Assembly (NCBI GenBank): GCA_023653785.1
Contig: JAMKCH010057901.1
Coordinates: 248,001 to 312,000 of the forward strand
Direction of reading: 5' to 3'
From: Ophioderma brevispina
Lineage: Eukaryota > Echinodermata > Ophiuroidea > Amphilepidida > Ophiodermatidae
Length of the DNA: 64,000 bases
The first letter of the stretch is position 1, and each line of letters starts with the position of its first letter. The notes under the pieces were generated by a model. That model had not been told where the DNA came from. It was given only the letters and a program-made list of their open reading frames with translations, and made no database searches. This document shows positions 47,321-59,200 of this stretch, piece after piece. The position numbers and the translations under genes are program-made.

Positions 47321-48167
47321 TATTGGATAGGCATATCAAACCTATTTTATTGCTATTTCCTTTGGTCGTCCTTGTGCTAATATTTCACATATGCACTCTC
47401 AACTCAACCGCTAAATAGAATTGAATTATCACAAATGTGTCCTATTATATAGAATAAGTGCTTAAGTTCCTGTATTTTTTCCCTCTATATAGCCCATTAG
47501 GTATTCATTCTTTTCTTATTATATTCACACCAACCTAATACAAAATTTCTATGCAGCTAGGACCTGACAATTTCTGCTTATATCATTTCTTGGTCCTTCA
47601 AACTACCACATTCTAGCAAATAACTTCTTTAAAGTCAAATAAAGGGAGATGCTGAAGGTTTTAAAAAAAAATTACTGAGTTCCAAAGTATGGTCACATTG
47701 AGTGGCATAAGCAATAGAAGTTCATCAATTGATTTGGCCAAGAAAGCGGTGATTAGGTTAAATTTTATCCCATGTAATTTACGTATTTTTATTAATTGGT
47801 TAAGGAAATTTTTTTGGATAAAGAGTGGGCAATTTTTTTCTAGAAAAGTTATGCAAATGGAGTTAATAATTTTCAATCCTTAATTGTAATGGAGTTGTGA
47901 GCCTCAATTGCTAACAATAAATGGCCATTATAATTATGCCAATGTGTATGATTTTACTGGGTATTTTCAGCACTTAGCCTAAATTCACTCTCAAACCCAA
48001 GCCTAATGAACATGGCATCAAAATAAAATTTCCAGTTCTATCCTTTTGCAAGTATGAGTTATTATGTACACAACGGATATTATTATGTAAAAAAACCTGT
48101 TGAAAAGGGGGCGATTGTTATTTTTACTCAGTCCGAATAGAACACAGGACAGTCCAATATAAATGGT

Positions 48168-48430
48168 TTCATTTAAATGGTAAGTCTGATTTTTGTACTG
48201 AAAGTTTCCATGAAATATCCAGACTAAAAGATTAAGCTGAGGAATATTTATTTGGCCACAAAAAAATTACAAATTGTGTATCGAAGCAAATACGAAATTC
48301 AGCCTGTTTTATATGAAATATAGGCAAATCAACATCCCATTTGTTTTCACTTTTGCGACATTTCTGTTGCCACAAATAAGGTAAGAAATCCATGAGGAGT
48401 GGTATAATAAAATGCCTTGAAATCGCTTGT
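48168..48430. mobile_element. Old copy of MITE B, reverse orientation
   Basis: Contains CATTTAAATGGTAAGTCTGA, AAGATTAAGCTGAGGAAT, AATACGAAATTCAGCCTG, TATGAAATATAGGC and AAATAAGGTAAGAAATCC, the inverse of interior phrases of 12,114-12,464. The termini are decayed. Confidence 0.6.
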
Positions 48431-48439
48431 TAAATAAGA

Positions 48440-50878
48440 AAATATTTGTAAAGCATATTGGCGAGCCAAATCTCCCTAAACATGACTTGAATTTTGTTAT
48501 AGAGGTATATCAACTCAATTCTTATTTTGCCTCAAAAGAAAAGGTTTTAAAAACTAGGGAAATTTGTTTCAATAACCAATCATTTGTTTGCAAGTTTAGG
48601 AAAACAATGTTACATTTCTTATTGGACTGGAATTGAAAAGCGCCATTCACTGTTCCATTGTTCACTACACATATATCATTTATGTCACAGTAGTCCAAAA
48701 ATAACAATGCACTGAAATGATGTTGTACAACAGATTTTGGGGCATTATGTGATGGGCAATCCAGTGACAATTTATAGTTGTTAATGGTTGAGACTTTTGA
48801 GACTTCTTCCTAACAGAAAACTATCAACAGCAATGTTGTAAGAAGAGTTTCAAGAACTGGGAGCTGTATTAAAATCAAAAAAAGAGGTCATAATGGTAGA
48901 CCACTGCATGGCATTACTAAGATAAGGCATGAGATGAACCTTACAAAAAAAAATGAAAGCGGAAAAAAAATACTCCAACCAAAGTAGTAGTTATCGTCCC
49001 CCCCCCCTATGATGAGATTGTAGGAGACCCACAATGTGAGTCAAGAATTCTGGAACATCCAGGAAACTTCTTCAGTTGTATCAGGAAATTGACTGTGGTA
49101 CGGGCGGGAAAAAAAAATTGGGTCCAGGTATTTTTATATGACAATGAAGTGTTTCCAGAGACGGTGGTGAGGATATTGGTACCATAACAATGTTATAGGC
49201 CCAAGGTAAGTCTGGGGGGTACCTGGAGTGGCCGGGAGACCAGACGATGGCAAGTATGAACCCTTAGAGGTTCTTAGAAAGATTCCACCTCCCATTCCGT
49301 TGCGGACAAGAGGTTAAAACAGATACTTCATCTATGTTACCTGAGCAATGTGGGACATTAATAAAGCGAATCCTGCCTAGAAAATCATGCCTAGAATCAA
49401 AAATAAGTGTTCTAATTAAAGAAAATTTTCAAAAATTCAAATATATTCAGTAACCATGGTAACTGATGTTTTTGTTGGTGAAGCTAATAATACCTTGTAC
49501 TTGGGTGGAATACCTATTAAAGAACCTTAAATGTAAGTAATATGTCACTTAAAGAAAAAAAAACAAAATGTTAGTTTCAAGACAATTTGTCCAATTTTGG
49601 ACACTTATACAATAACAAATATAATGCGGACAAAAATCCGTCCCAGCCAACATTCAGTCCCACCAAATCGAACCAATTTTTTAAAAACACATTGCTATGC
49701 TGAAATTGTAGGGAGTCTCTTTTTTCATTCTTTGCAGGTAATTTAGGATAGGTGGACGTATATATCAGTGTAATAATTTAATTCATATCATTGTACTTTT
49801 GATTTAAAAATTACAGAAAGAAACGTAGGTGTTAAAAATTATGTGTAAGCTATCGTTCCGGTCCAACCACATCATATAAATTGCATTTGCCAATTGAAAC
49901 ACTCTACATTCTTTGATTGCTTTTTTGTTGTTCGGATATGTGTGTATAACTACTTGTTTCTCACAGACAGTATTAGATTCATTAAAAACAACAACTAGGA
50001 GATGCAACTGTCAAACGTTCTATCAAATTCCGGCCCGCCACAAAACGTTATTTTCGGCTCTGAACACCCTTGGGTCAGAGCCAAAAATAGTCATCATCAA
50101 GGTAAATTTCAAATGCTTGTATGATGAATATTGTCATGGTTTGGGTAGAGAATATTGAATTTCATTGGATCAAACCTTTTTTTCGGTAAAAAAAATAGCG
50201 TCGTTGGCGAGATATAAACAATTAAAGATGAAATGGCACCCTCTCGTGTGGTGGGACGGAATTGAAAAAAGTGATATAATTAAATATAATAAAATTTTTA
50301 TTGTTTTGATGTTTTTGATATTTAATAGGACACTTAGTAAAGATATTTTGATACCAAAATAATGTACGTTGTGTTTCTTAGAAATTAAAAAATACAAAAA
50401 AAAAAAGAATTCCGTAACACCACCACATTTTGTGAGGTTTTTTTTTTAAGTCACACTAACAAACAAAAATATTCTTTCAGCAAAACAATGTCAGAACCAT
50501 CAAATAATTAGGCAACTAATATTTCTAAACAAAGAACTACAGTTTTATACATTATAAATTTTATTTTGGTATGGTTGTGTATTTATTGTTTTGAGTTCCT
50601 CCATTTGTGGTGGGGAGCAATTGTGGTGGGACGGAATAACACATTGAGGGCCTGAATTTTGCAGTTATCAGGAGTTTTAGATTTTTTTATGTAATTCAAA
50701 CTATCTAGCTTTAAGTGAAAGAAACTGTATTCACTCTGGCCCTAAATCATTTAAAAAAAATCTAGAATCACCTTGACTGAAAAACTTTTATTCATTCTTT
50801 GAGCACTCAATTGTATGGCCCCCACCCTGTACATGGTGATAGCCCTAGCTAAACATAACCCTGTATTAATTATCTCAC
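48440..50878. other. Intronic sequence, nothing assigned
   Basis: Downstream of GALNT exon 2. Contains A, C and T homopolymers at about 48,950-49,010 and 50,395-50,450. A 30-codon open stretch on the plus strand at about 49,221-49,314 has no recognisable match. Confidence 0.35.
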
Positions 50879-51001
50879 CCTAAATGATAGTTCTAAGTTC
50901 TCCTCCAACACATCCATGCCAGATCATAGGTTCCTATATCTTTCAGAGTAAGCCCTTATCAAATAGCCAAACAGTCCTCCCCCTTGGCCATTGTTGGGTG
51001 T
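50879..51001 (-). CDS. GALNT: GALNT exon 2: TPTMAGGLF to ENLELSFR block, several indels
   Basis: The acceptor TTTGCTTTCAG is followed by ACACCCAACAATGGCC (TPTMA with one extra C), a GGGGGAGGACTGTTTG stretch (GGLF), then TATAGGAACCTATGAT (IGTYD), GGCATGGATGTG (GMDV), and ENLELSFR with donor GTGAGA. Family members read TPTMAGGLFSIDR, IGTYDAGMDIWGGENLE and SFR. At least four frame-changing indels are needed to read it, and the WGGE core is reduced to L-E-E. The order, strand, splice sites and the SFR|IWMCGG join to exon 3 leave little doubt of its identity. No single open frame crosses it. Confidence 0.85.
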
Positions 51002-51344
51002 CTGAAAGCAAATCAAAATAGCAAGCATTGTAAGGCTCAATCAGCAAGATATAATTTGATTCTTCATTGAGAGTACACAAGCCAAGGGAAAAACACAATT
51101 GTGAAGACAAGGCAAAGTCTGGCAGGTAAAAAATAATTATCTACAATTTTACTGATGTGCAAAAACAAATTTCCCATTTACATTTTACCAAGGTTGAGTT
51201 TCTTTGCTATTTGCCGATTTTTAATTGTCAAATTTAAACTAGAAATCATTGCTATTGCATTGCAAATGTCCTCAAAGCATAATTCTGTCAATTAGTGTGG
51301 ACCAAATAAAGGGGGACCCCCAAAGATAGATATACAAGGAGAAA

Positions 51345-52545
51345 TCGTATTATTAAGTCAATGCGTAAAAATATGTCCCCGCCAAAGTCGAGATCAAAAC
51401 ATGCGATTAAAGGCAATACAACACCCGACCCCCCCGCCGCAACAACCGTTAGCCACCCCCCCAACACCCCGCAAAACACCCAAACACCCACCCCAAACAC
51501 CCCGCAACACCACCCATCCTCAAACAACCCCATCCCCTCGCCACATCACATCAACACCAACCCCACCCCCTCTTAAACTACCTCAACACCCCCCCTCCTT
51601 AACACCCCTCACAACCCCACCCCCACCACAATACCCCACATGCCTCCCTTCCCAACACTCCGCAACATGCCACCGATCCCCTCCCTCACCCCCCCCCGCA
51701 ACACGTACCTACCCCCTCCCCAACACCTCACCCTCCCCAACACTCCCATACCCTCACCAACACTATCACCCCTCCCAACGCACCCGCAAACACCCCTCCC
51801 TAACAACATGCAAACCCCTACCCCCTCTCAACACACTGCAACCCAACACCCTTGCCAAACCTCTGCACACCCACCCCCTCCCGAAACACCCCACAATACT
51901 AACCCCCTCCCTCAACACCCCACCCCCTCCCTATGACATAGTAGTATCATGTATGCGAAGGAATTTTGCCTATCGATGTACCGTTCAGAGGATACAGCAA
52001 TTACGCATATTAATTAGCTCATTTGCATCTTTAAGCCGCATATATCACAACTTTCAAAATTGCAAAAAATAAGATTTGGCCCCATGATAGGCTTTCATGC
52101 CGGCAAGAATTTTGAAATCCAATGACACAGTGTCACTAAATTATAGCAATTACGCGATTTTTGCATATTAATTTTAGACATTTGCATATCCAATTTGCCC
52201 AAAATAAGTCCAAAAATATCGGTATGAAGCAACTCTCAGCTCCGCTGCTTCCACCAAGGTTACATCATTATACGCTTATGGAACTCCAGAGAAACTTGTA
52301 CAATACCTTGCCGAAAATTTTCATAAACTAGTGCAAATTAGATTCTTAATTCAAAATCTAATAGGTCGAGAAACTCATCAACCTGCTTCTTTCAACCAAG
52401 TTACATCATGTTGCCCTTACGGAAACTCCAGATAAATCGTTTACAACGTGGGTTAACATTTTATCACAGACGGACGGGCAATATACGAAACGCACGGATG
52501 GCTGACTATTTATAGTCCGTTCCGAACTCGTTCGGCCGGGGGACA
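51345..52545. mobile_element. Large element with C-rich minisatellite core, copy 2
   Basis: Starts near CGTATTATTAAGTCAATGCG and TATGTCCCCGCC; ends TTCGGCCGGGGGACAAA. The C/A-rich core runs 51,415-51,930. The right part repeats TACAGCAATTACGCATATTA, ATTAGCTCATTTGCATC, GGCTTTCATGCCGGC and the paired CCACCAAGTTACATCAT modules. It lies in the intron between GALNT exons 1 and 2. Long ORFs over the core are composition artefacts. Confidence 0.75.
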
Positions 52546-52849
52546 AATAAGAGCAGAACTTGATAGGAAATACTGTAATGGTACAGTAAATAAATGGTTT
52601 CAGGTAGTGTGAATTTTTTTAAAAGGGGGGGCATTATTATGTCCCATTTTGTTCAGGTTAGTAGTTACCTTTGTAAACCATAGCCAGCACTATCTGGACT
52701 ACCCTTGTACTCCCACACAAAAAGAATGATGTTTGAAAGCTTTATAACATCAAAAATGACTGCATCCATATCCTTATGAAATAGCAATCTGCCAGTCAAA
52801 TGGGTTATTAAACAAAATTTAAAATGCAGAGATTCAATTTCTAAGAAAA

Positions 52850-53240
52850 TCTACACATGGGTAGTATACATGCATCCAACACTACCCACATACCAAGCGT
52901 TTCATGCAAATTTGGATATTGGGATGCTGGCAGAAATTTGCCTTTTTAGTAATGGGTCAATCGGAGCAAATATGCAAATAAGCTCTTAATATGCATAAAT
53001 AATGATGACACAGTGCATGGGTTATTACTGCATGCACCACACCCACATACCAAGTTTCGTCAAATTTGGATATTGAGTTCTGGTTAGATCTTCAACATAT
53101 AGTAATGAGCCAATCAGAGCAAATATGCAAATGAACTCATTAATATGCAGAAATAATGTGACACAGTGCATGGGTATTACTTGCATCCACATACCCATCA
53201 TACCAGGTTTGTCAATTTTGGATATTGGGATCGGAAGAAA
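52850..53240. repeat. Tandem repeat, about 150-bp units, ~2.5 copies
   Basis: Units share ACCCACATACCAAG, AAATTTGGATATTG, TCAGAGCAAATATGCAAAT, CATTAATATGCA and ACACAGTGCATGGGT. The last unit is partial. Confidence 0.8.
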
Positions 53241-53579
53241 GGTCAACCTTTTTAGTTAAAAGCAGTAACCTTATTTGAAAAAGCTGAAGTGAGATGTTAA
53301 GAGAGACTTCCACAGTATTCCAGGGGAATAAGGCGAAATCCACTTGCGTAAGGGAGTAAGAGGGAGTTTGCACAGGTTTTCTGGTGAATAAGAGCGGAAA
53401 AAGTCTTAAAATGCACAGTATGACCTGGCCTACAGACCTGTTTGTCACAGTGAAAGTAGCAGATACTAATGGTTCTGTGGTGCATAGGTCTCGTCTAGAT
53501 CGGGTAAGAGTCGATGGTTAAAGGTGGAGACAGACAGCCTAATAGACGAAGAAGATTTCAATATGACAATCCTCGAACC

Positions 53580-53854
53580 CAGGCCTGCAACCAGGATTTT
53601 TTTAGGGGGTGGCGATTTTCTTTTTTCAAAAAGGGACTTCCCCATTTACAAAATGGGGGGGGGGGCGGCAAGGGCAAATTGGCAAAAGTAGACAGTGTTA
53701 CCAAAATGTACTTTTTTCGACAAAAAAACCCATAAAAACCCTGGTTTTTATCTTTTTGGTCTTTATGAGCTAGTTTTAGGAAGTTGGCAGCTTTTCTAAA
53801 TTTTTGGGGGAGGCAGCATCTGCACCCCCGCCCCCTCCCCTGGTTACGGGACTG
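53580..53854. mobile_element. Short element with CAG...AACCAGG termini
   Basis: Left CAGGCCTGCAACCAGGATTT; right end is the inverse of CAGTCCCGTAACCAGGGGAG. The interior has TTTTTTAGGGGGTGGCGAT, a G run, AAGGGCAAATTGGCAAAAGT and CCCATAAAAACCC. Same family as the interrupted copy at 60,476-61,114. hAT-like termini are possible, but no 8-bp duplication is clear here. Confidence 0.6.
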
Positions 53855-53982
53855 CCAATACCCTTTGGGCCAGGGGGATAAAAATTGATTTGTAGGCTAG
53901 TTAGTTATGCGTTGGTCTCATCGTGAAAATTTCTGATAAATAACATGATTCATCCCCAGCAAATAAGTAATTCCAGCTTTAC

Positions 53983-54149
53983 ATAATGGTAGTGTCTGTC
54001 TCATTTCTTCTGTCGTTTCTCGCTGTGGGACCAGGATACCATCTGAAAAGTAAGTTTCCAATTGAAGCCACCATAAGTCATATCCGACCCCGTGTGGAAT
54101 GCAAAATTATCATCGCTAATTACATCATGAGGGGAACCACCATACGGAT
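53983..54149 (-). CDS. GALNT: GALNT exon 1 in window: catalytic domain (DVISDD to FRWYP), two indels
   Basis: The acceptor CTTCTTCTACAG is followed by IRMVVPL, then after a missing base [20 protein letters not shown] and FNWKLTF, then after an extra [19 protein letters not shown], donor GTAAAG. The family reads [40 protein letters not shown] and DRRKGDRTLP. The missing base is near 54,126, and the extra base lies in the TTTT run (plus-strand AAAA 54,046-54,049). The end phase does not fit exon 2 without one more indel. Earlier exons (with the DxH metal site) were not found in the window. Confidence 0.9.
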
Positions 54150-54489
54150 CTGTAGAAGAAGAAAGAGAAAGAGAAAAAATTTGTTTGGAAATTGTATGTC
54201 AGCAGGGACTTTAATTACAAAAGTGCAATTCTCTCTAACAATCTGGGGATTCTTTGGGTTGGATGGGGTGCACAGCTGTGAGGTCAAAAAATGATTTAGA
54301 AATTATACAGGAAAATATAAAAAGATGAGGAACAAAACAAGATTACTACTGGTCTAGATTTTTTAGCCCCCCTCCCTCCCCCCCCGCACCCTACCCTCCC
54401 TCCCCCCCCCCCGCCCGCCAACCATTTCTGTTAAAATTAATACAAAATTTGTATATAATTAATCTTGTCTGGAGATGGGCAGCGCCACA

Positions 54490-54720
54490 TTAGGTTGGAA
54501 AAAAAAAAAAAAACATGTGCGACTTGGCCAGATCAAACCAGCGTCCTTAATCTTATAGCACAATGCTCTTGCCAACTAAGCGATCAAGCCAGGGTTGGTA
54601 GAGCATTGTGCTAGTAATATGAAGTCACCGGTTCGTGCGCTGGCCAACTTCAGGGGGGAAAGGAAAGATTAATAGGAAAAACATCTTTGTCTACTGGAGA
54701 ACAAAGTAGTTAAAAATTTT
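54490..54720. mobile_element. Copy of the inverted tRNA-like SINE unit
   Basis: A tract of 14 A, ACATGTGCGACTTGGCC, GATCAAGCCAGGGTTGGTAG, GTCACCGGTTCGTGCGCTGG and a GGAAAGATTAATAGGAAAAA tail relate it to 35,823-36,430. The two tRNA-like heads are eroded and lie closer together. Confidence 0.65.
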
Positions 54721-55310
54721 AAAACTAAATTTGTATTAGACGGAGTGATGCTGATTAACATGGACAACCAAAAGATGGACAAAAACAACAACTGAAACTT
54801 GTTTCCCTGTACAAACTCCTCAATGGCTAAAGCCATGGGGCTAACAATTTGGGAAACTTTGCACATTTTGCTACAAAACCATGAAAATGAACATTACATC
54901 AGGGTGGGGATCAAAAAACCGGGTGTGTTCGCAGCCATAAATAAGCCAAAAGTAATAAAAATTTGACGCTATGTCAAGCTATAATCCATGAAATATAAAC
55001 ATTTTGAAAACGTTTGTAAAAAATTTGGAAAAAAAGCACCCCTGTAAAGGGTAAGTTATTCAAATATGGTATAGTTTGGACAATGTACGATGTATAGTTA
55101 CAAGTTACACCCAACACTAACCCCGTCCCATGGGGGTTGGTGGTGGGATAGTAGAAGGATGTAGGTAACGTGGTAATTTAATCATTGCAGAGAGTCTAAA
55201 CTCTACTTATTTCACTGCAAGTAACATTACAAACCATATAGACCATTTCCACTGAAATTAAAATATTAAAACTGAAACCTGTAGTTGTAAAACCAAAAGT
55301 TTTAAATCTG

Positions 55311-55830
55311 TTGTCCAGTACACGGGGGTCGTCGGATTCACCGCTGCACTCGCGAGCAATCGTCCCTTATCCTTCCTTCCACTTCATCCCAATTCAAGCT
55401 CTTCAACCCAACCCTCCCTACTCTCCCCTCCACTTGCTTTTCCATGTATTCTTTTGGATGTGTCCCCTCCTCCTCAAACCTCCCATCCGAACTCAAAAAA
55501 GCCCCTCTTAAGCATGCTCGTATACTTCCTCAACGCATGCCTATACCAACGTACAATATTAGCCTTTGCCAACCAGTCCATTGCCTCTTCCAAACCCCAA
55601 CATCTGCCTCAGTCACTCGTCTATCATCTATCCATTCAACTTCAACACCATACATCGCTCTAACCATTGTTTCCTGTTCCTCCTCAGAATCTCCATCTCA
55701 TCATTTGGTCAGGACACAATTTCTCGCTCCCATAAGCTCACTGATCTCAAACAATCTTATACACCATTCATTTCATCTTCAAAGGATATCTCTTCCCCTG
55801 CCAACAAACTCCCCAATTCCCTAAATCCCT
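55311..55830 (-). mobile_element. LINE C-terminal fragment (region after reverse transcriptase)
   Basis: On the minus strand, pieces in different frames read MVRAMYGVE, then MDWLAKANIVRWYRHALRKY, TSMLKRG, and later EKQVEGRVGRVGLKSLNWDE. The run W-L-A-K-A-N-x-V-R-W-Y-x-H-x-L-R is characteristic of the C-terminal tail of many invertebrate non-LTR retrotransposons. Several frameshifts and stops make it a dead fragment. It differs from the LINE at 1-1,568. The MITE at 55,844 directly abuts its end. Confidence 0.75.
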
Positions 55831-55843
55831 GTAGAAGCTAAAT

Positions 55844-56217
55844 TTAAAGGTGCATTTTGTGAGTCCAGCACCTTCTGTTTTAATTCATGGCTCGATAGGT
55901 AGATATTCTTGAGGAAAGTTCATTCACAAAATTTGAGTTGATTACGATCTTGCGGTTTGGGTTTATGAGCAATGTCTTTGGTTCCACGGTTAACATAGGC
56001 CACGTGCTGTAATTTCCTGTCCGCTTATCGGAAAGAACAGAAAATACAAATCGCGAATTTCTTTCAAAATACGTACCCACATTTTCACGTAAGATTGGTA
56101 CACGTGGATTACTAGGCTAACGGAAGGTTTCAGATGATATAAAAATTCTCAGTTTTTTCGGTAAGTAGGGGGGGTGGGGCTGGGGACGGGGGTTGTTGAT
56201 CACGAAATGCCCCTTAA
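55844..56217. mobile_element. MITE, family C, copy 2
   Basis: Left TTAAAGGTGCATTTTGTGAG; right ATCACGAAATGCCCCTTAA. 374 bp, TTAA at both ends. The interior has ACATTTTCACGTAAGATTGG, matching TTTTCACGCAAGATC of copy 1, and the same G-rich run before the right end. Confidence 0.75.
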
Positions 56218-56219
56218 CT

Positions 56220-59200
56220 CATGGACCTTAATAATGGTTTTCAGCTATTTAACTTCATAAGTCAAAGATAGCACAAACACATATACATTTTTTTAAGCAT
56301 CATGACCACACCAACAATTGTAAGCATTGCCATACCAAAATTGGGGGACCAACAGCTTTTTAGGTTTGTTTTTGCTACCCCTACTGATCTTTTTTGACCC
56401 CCATCTCACTTAAGCTACCCCGTAAGGATAGCCCTCATACATTTTCGCGTATGTCATAGTATGGGGTTGCCCTGGTTATAAATGACTCTTTGCCCCCCCA
56501 GGTGATACCGAACACCATGCCTGGCTGAATCTTCTAGGGGGATTAAATCCACTAGCCAGATTGAAAGAGAGTTAATCTTCAAAACATGGCTGTAATCTCT
56601 TATTGGAAGGGTACAAAACAGTTTGCCTCTGCAAATCTGTAGTAAGATTCATTATAATTTCTATCCACTCGCGTTACACGCACCTTGCCGATCGCTAGGA
56701 CTCACGGTTTTACCTCGTGCGTAAGAATACAAATGTCAATTAAAAGACCGGGAACCTGTTAATTTGATATAAAAAGGAGAATAACATGGACACCTGATTC
56801 TTCCGTCAAAATAGAAATGAGTTTTAAAATTCAAGCAGTTTTCAATTATGCTAAGAAGTATTGCCACTACAAAATTAAAGATAATTTAATCTTAAAGTAC
56901 CAAAAACCCTCCTAATGTCAAATAAAATACCACAAACTTTTGAAAAAAACAAATCAGAGAAGCAAGGTAAACAAACTATCAACTATTTCTCATTGTTTTA
57001 TCTTTTTAGTCTGAATTACTTTAACGACGCAGGCAAAGCATAGCAACAGCCTGCAGTATCACACCTGTACGTGCGTGTATGAAGTTTTGAAAAATCAATT
57101 GGTTTATTATCAACTAGTCAGACCCAAATTGTGATCATCGCAATATGTTGTTTTTAAATCTTCCTTCCTCCATTAAAATCATTAAAAACAGGAATAGGGT
57201 CAATCAATGCCTTATGTACTACTACTACTAACTGACAGCATAATTTGATTCTAAAAATATAGCGTAGAAAACATCCAAAATAGATAATATAAGATGAACC
57301 AAATGTAAACAGAAAAACGTAAGATTACATATTGTTTTGAGTATACTTCTGCTAGTTTTACATGAAAACCACTCAGCAAGTATGATGGCCCGTATAGCAC
57401 CTACAAATATACAAAGCAGAGTGAAGTGGATTCTACTTTCATCTACATACCTGTGGATTGATACTATGTCACTATAATGAAAATGAAAACATGAGTTACT
57501 AAACAATATTTTTTCAAATAAAAGGGAGCTCTTACAAATTAAAAAAACAGTACAAAGTGCTACATGAGGAGTTGATTACATAAAGCATTGAAATTGTGTG
57601 ACTGGAAGGGCTAAATTGTATAAGGAATCCATCTCTCTAAGAATACAATTGTCTGGAAATCTTGAGGATTTCACAAATATTTGGCCAAGACATATGAAAG
57701 CGAAGTATTGGTTATACAGCGTGTTCCAAAAAACTTTACCCAAAAGGTGCGCACCAATTTCAGGTATTTAATAACATTTTGTGCAAGTTAGTTTACAATT
57801 TAAAAAGTTGGTTTATTAGCTTTTCAAAACAAGCAAACCCCATTGAATTCGGATCTCAAATGTTCTTGTTAATTGAATGAAATGAAATCTGTGGTGTTTT
57901 TTTTACTTGTAACAAGTTGACAGACTTGGTTGTACCACATATAACTAGGTTTGAAGATGGGTTATGTTAAGTGTTCTTGCATTTCTGTTGAAGCTTGGGA
58001 TGTAAATCATTTTAGAGGACATGGTTTTGTTTATTTCATTTATTAGGACGAAGAAGAGGAAAAATGGTTTTCAAGGGATTGCCTTTCTTTTTTCTTAAGT
58101 TTGCGTCCGTTGTCAATCTTACAAGTACAAAATCCCAATTTAATTAAATAAGGGACCAAGTGTTTATTAAAGACCTAAATGGAGGCGCTTTTCGGGTGAA
58201 GTTTTTTTTGAAAAATACCAAATGGATACAATATTCTTTGTGTATCTAGGTATGTGTATATTATAGGCAAATAAAGCCGCTCTAAGGATGAGAGTATTAG
58301 TCAGCTCTCCCCCTGTAAAATAAAATCCTGCCATTACAATCTTTACTTTATGTATCACTTAACAAGCCGTAAATGGGGCTACCGATTTATCAACATATTT
58401 GAATATGGCAGAAGATTTGCCTCTTTCAAATATAAGGTTGTGAAACCAAATGCTGGTTGAGAGTGAATAAAATGCGAAAAACCCGTCGTTTTCTCGTTTT
58501 CAACGTTTACGTTATCAGAATCTGGAAACAAAATGACAGGTGATTCAGGAGCCAGTCGGTATCCTGCTTCGTACAAAGTGAGTGGTTGATCTACTTTGCT
58601 CCCTGCACTTTCCTTTCATGTTTTTGTCCCCAAGATGGTTAAAAAAGTATTTAACGCCTAGTTGCTTTGAGATTTTCAATTTAGGGGTTTTAGAGTTCCT
58701 ACTGAAATGCCAGGCATATATAGTTAAATTACATTGAATAGTCTAGTCTCCTCGCCTGGGAAAAGACAGTGCTTGGTTTGACATAGCTGTGCTGTGACAT
58801 AACCTTTGTTAGAGTGGGCCTAGTTGCAGGGGACCAAAAACATACTGCGGCAAAAATCGTGTCGGCCAAGCCTTTTTTACCGGATTATTTTTGTTTTATA
58901 AGGCCAAGTTAGGGACGACAAATAAATAGATGTCAATATGCCATATCTGACGTTAGACTTGAAGCCAGACAAAGTCAGATGGTGTTAAGACCCCATGCAG
59001 ACAAAATAAACAACAGATTGGCATTTGGCTCAAAGCTGTTGATGAATACATGCCGAAACAGGCGACAACCGCAGCTCAACCCAGTCTTTTAGCTGCGATT
59101 AACATTGCCGTTTCGGGAGATTGGGGTATTTGTCAAAAAATGTGCCATGTTTCCATACACGTTTTGAATGGTTTTGTTCCAGTCCTAGATTTTAGGCATG

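Larger units (their letters stand above)
26609..54149 (-). other. GALNT: GALNT1/13-like polypeptide GalNAc-transferase gene, 3' part (seven exons)
   Basis: Seven exons in the right order on one strand match the polypeptide N-acetylgalactosaminyltransferase family from the middle of the catalytic domain to the C-terminus. The enzyme is a Golgi type II membrane protein that transfers GalNAc from UDP-GalNAc to Ser or Thr, starting mucin-type O-glycans. Wording such as [10 protein letters not shown] and [13 protein letters not shown] is closest, from memory, to GALNT1/GALNT13. The signal anchor, stem, N-terminal GT-A half and DxH metal motif should lie right of 54,149 but were not found before the window end. 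All but the outermost exon borders were checked for GT and AG. Four exons carry single or multiple indels, which leaves open whether this is a functional gene with assembly errors or a pseudogene. Introns total over 26 kb and are packed with repeats. Confidence 0.9.

Noticed and set aside
49215..49330. Candidate missing GALNT exon on the minus strand (LVRNGMGGGIF-like reading), and a plus-strand open stretch ending PPPIPLRTRG.
   Set aside because: Similarity to the family's TPTMAGGLF block is weak and stops after a few residues. There is no good acceptor, and the true exon was then found at 50,879-51,001.
58379..58576. Minus-strand ORF containing YEAGYRLAPESPVILFPDSD, which looks protein-like.
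   Set aside because: No domain is recognised, there is no convincing splice context, and no homologous neighbour. Kept as unassigned.
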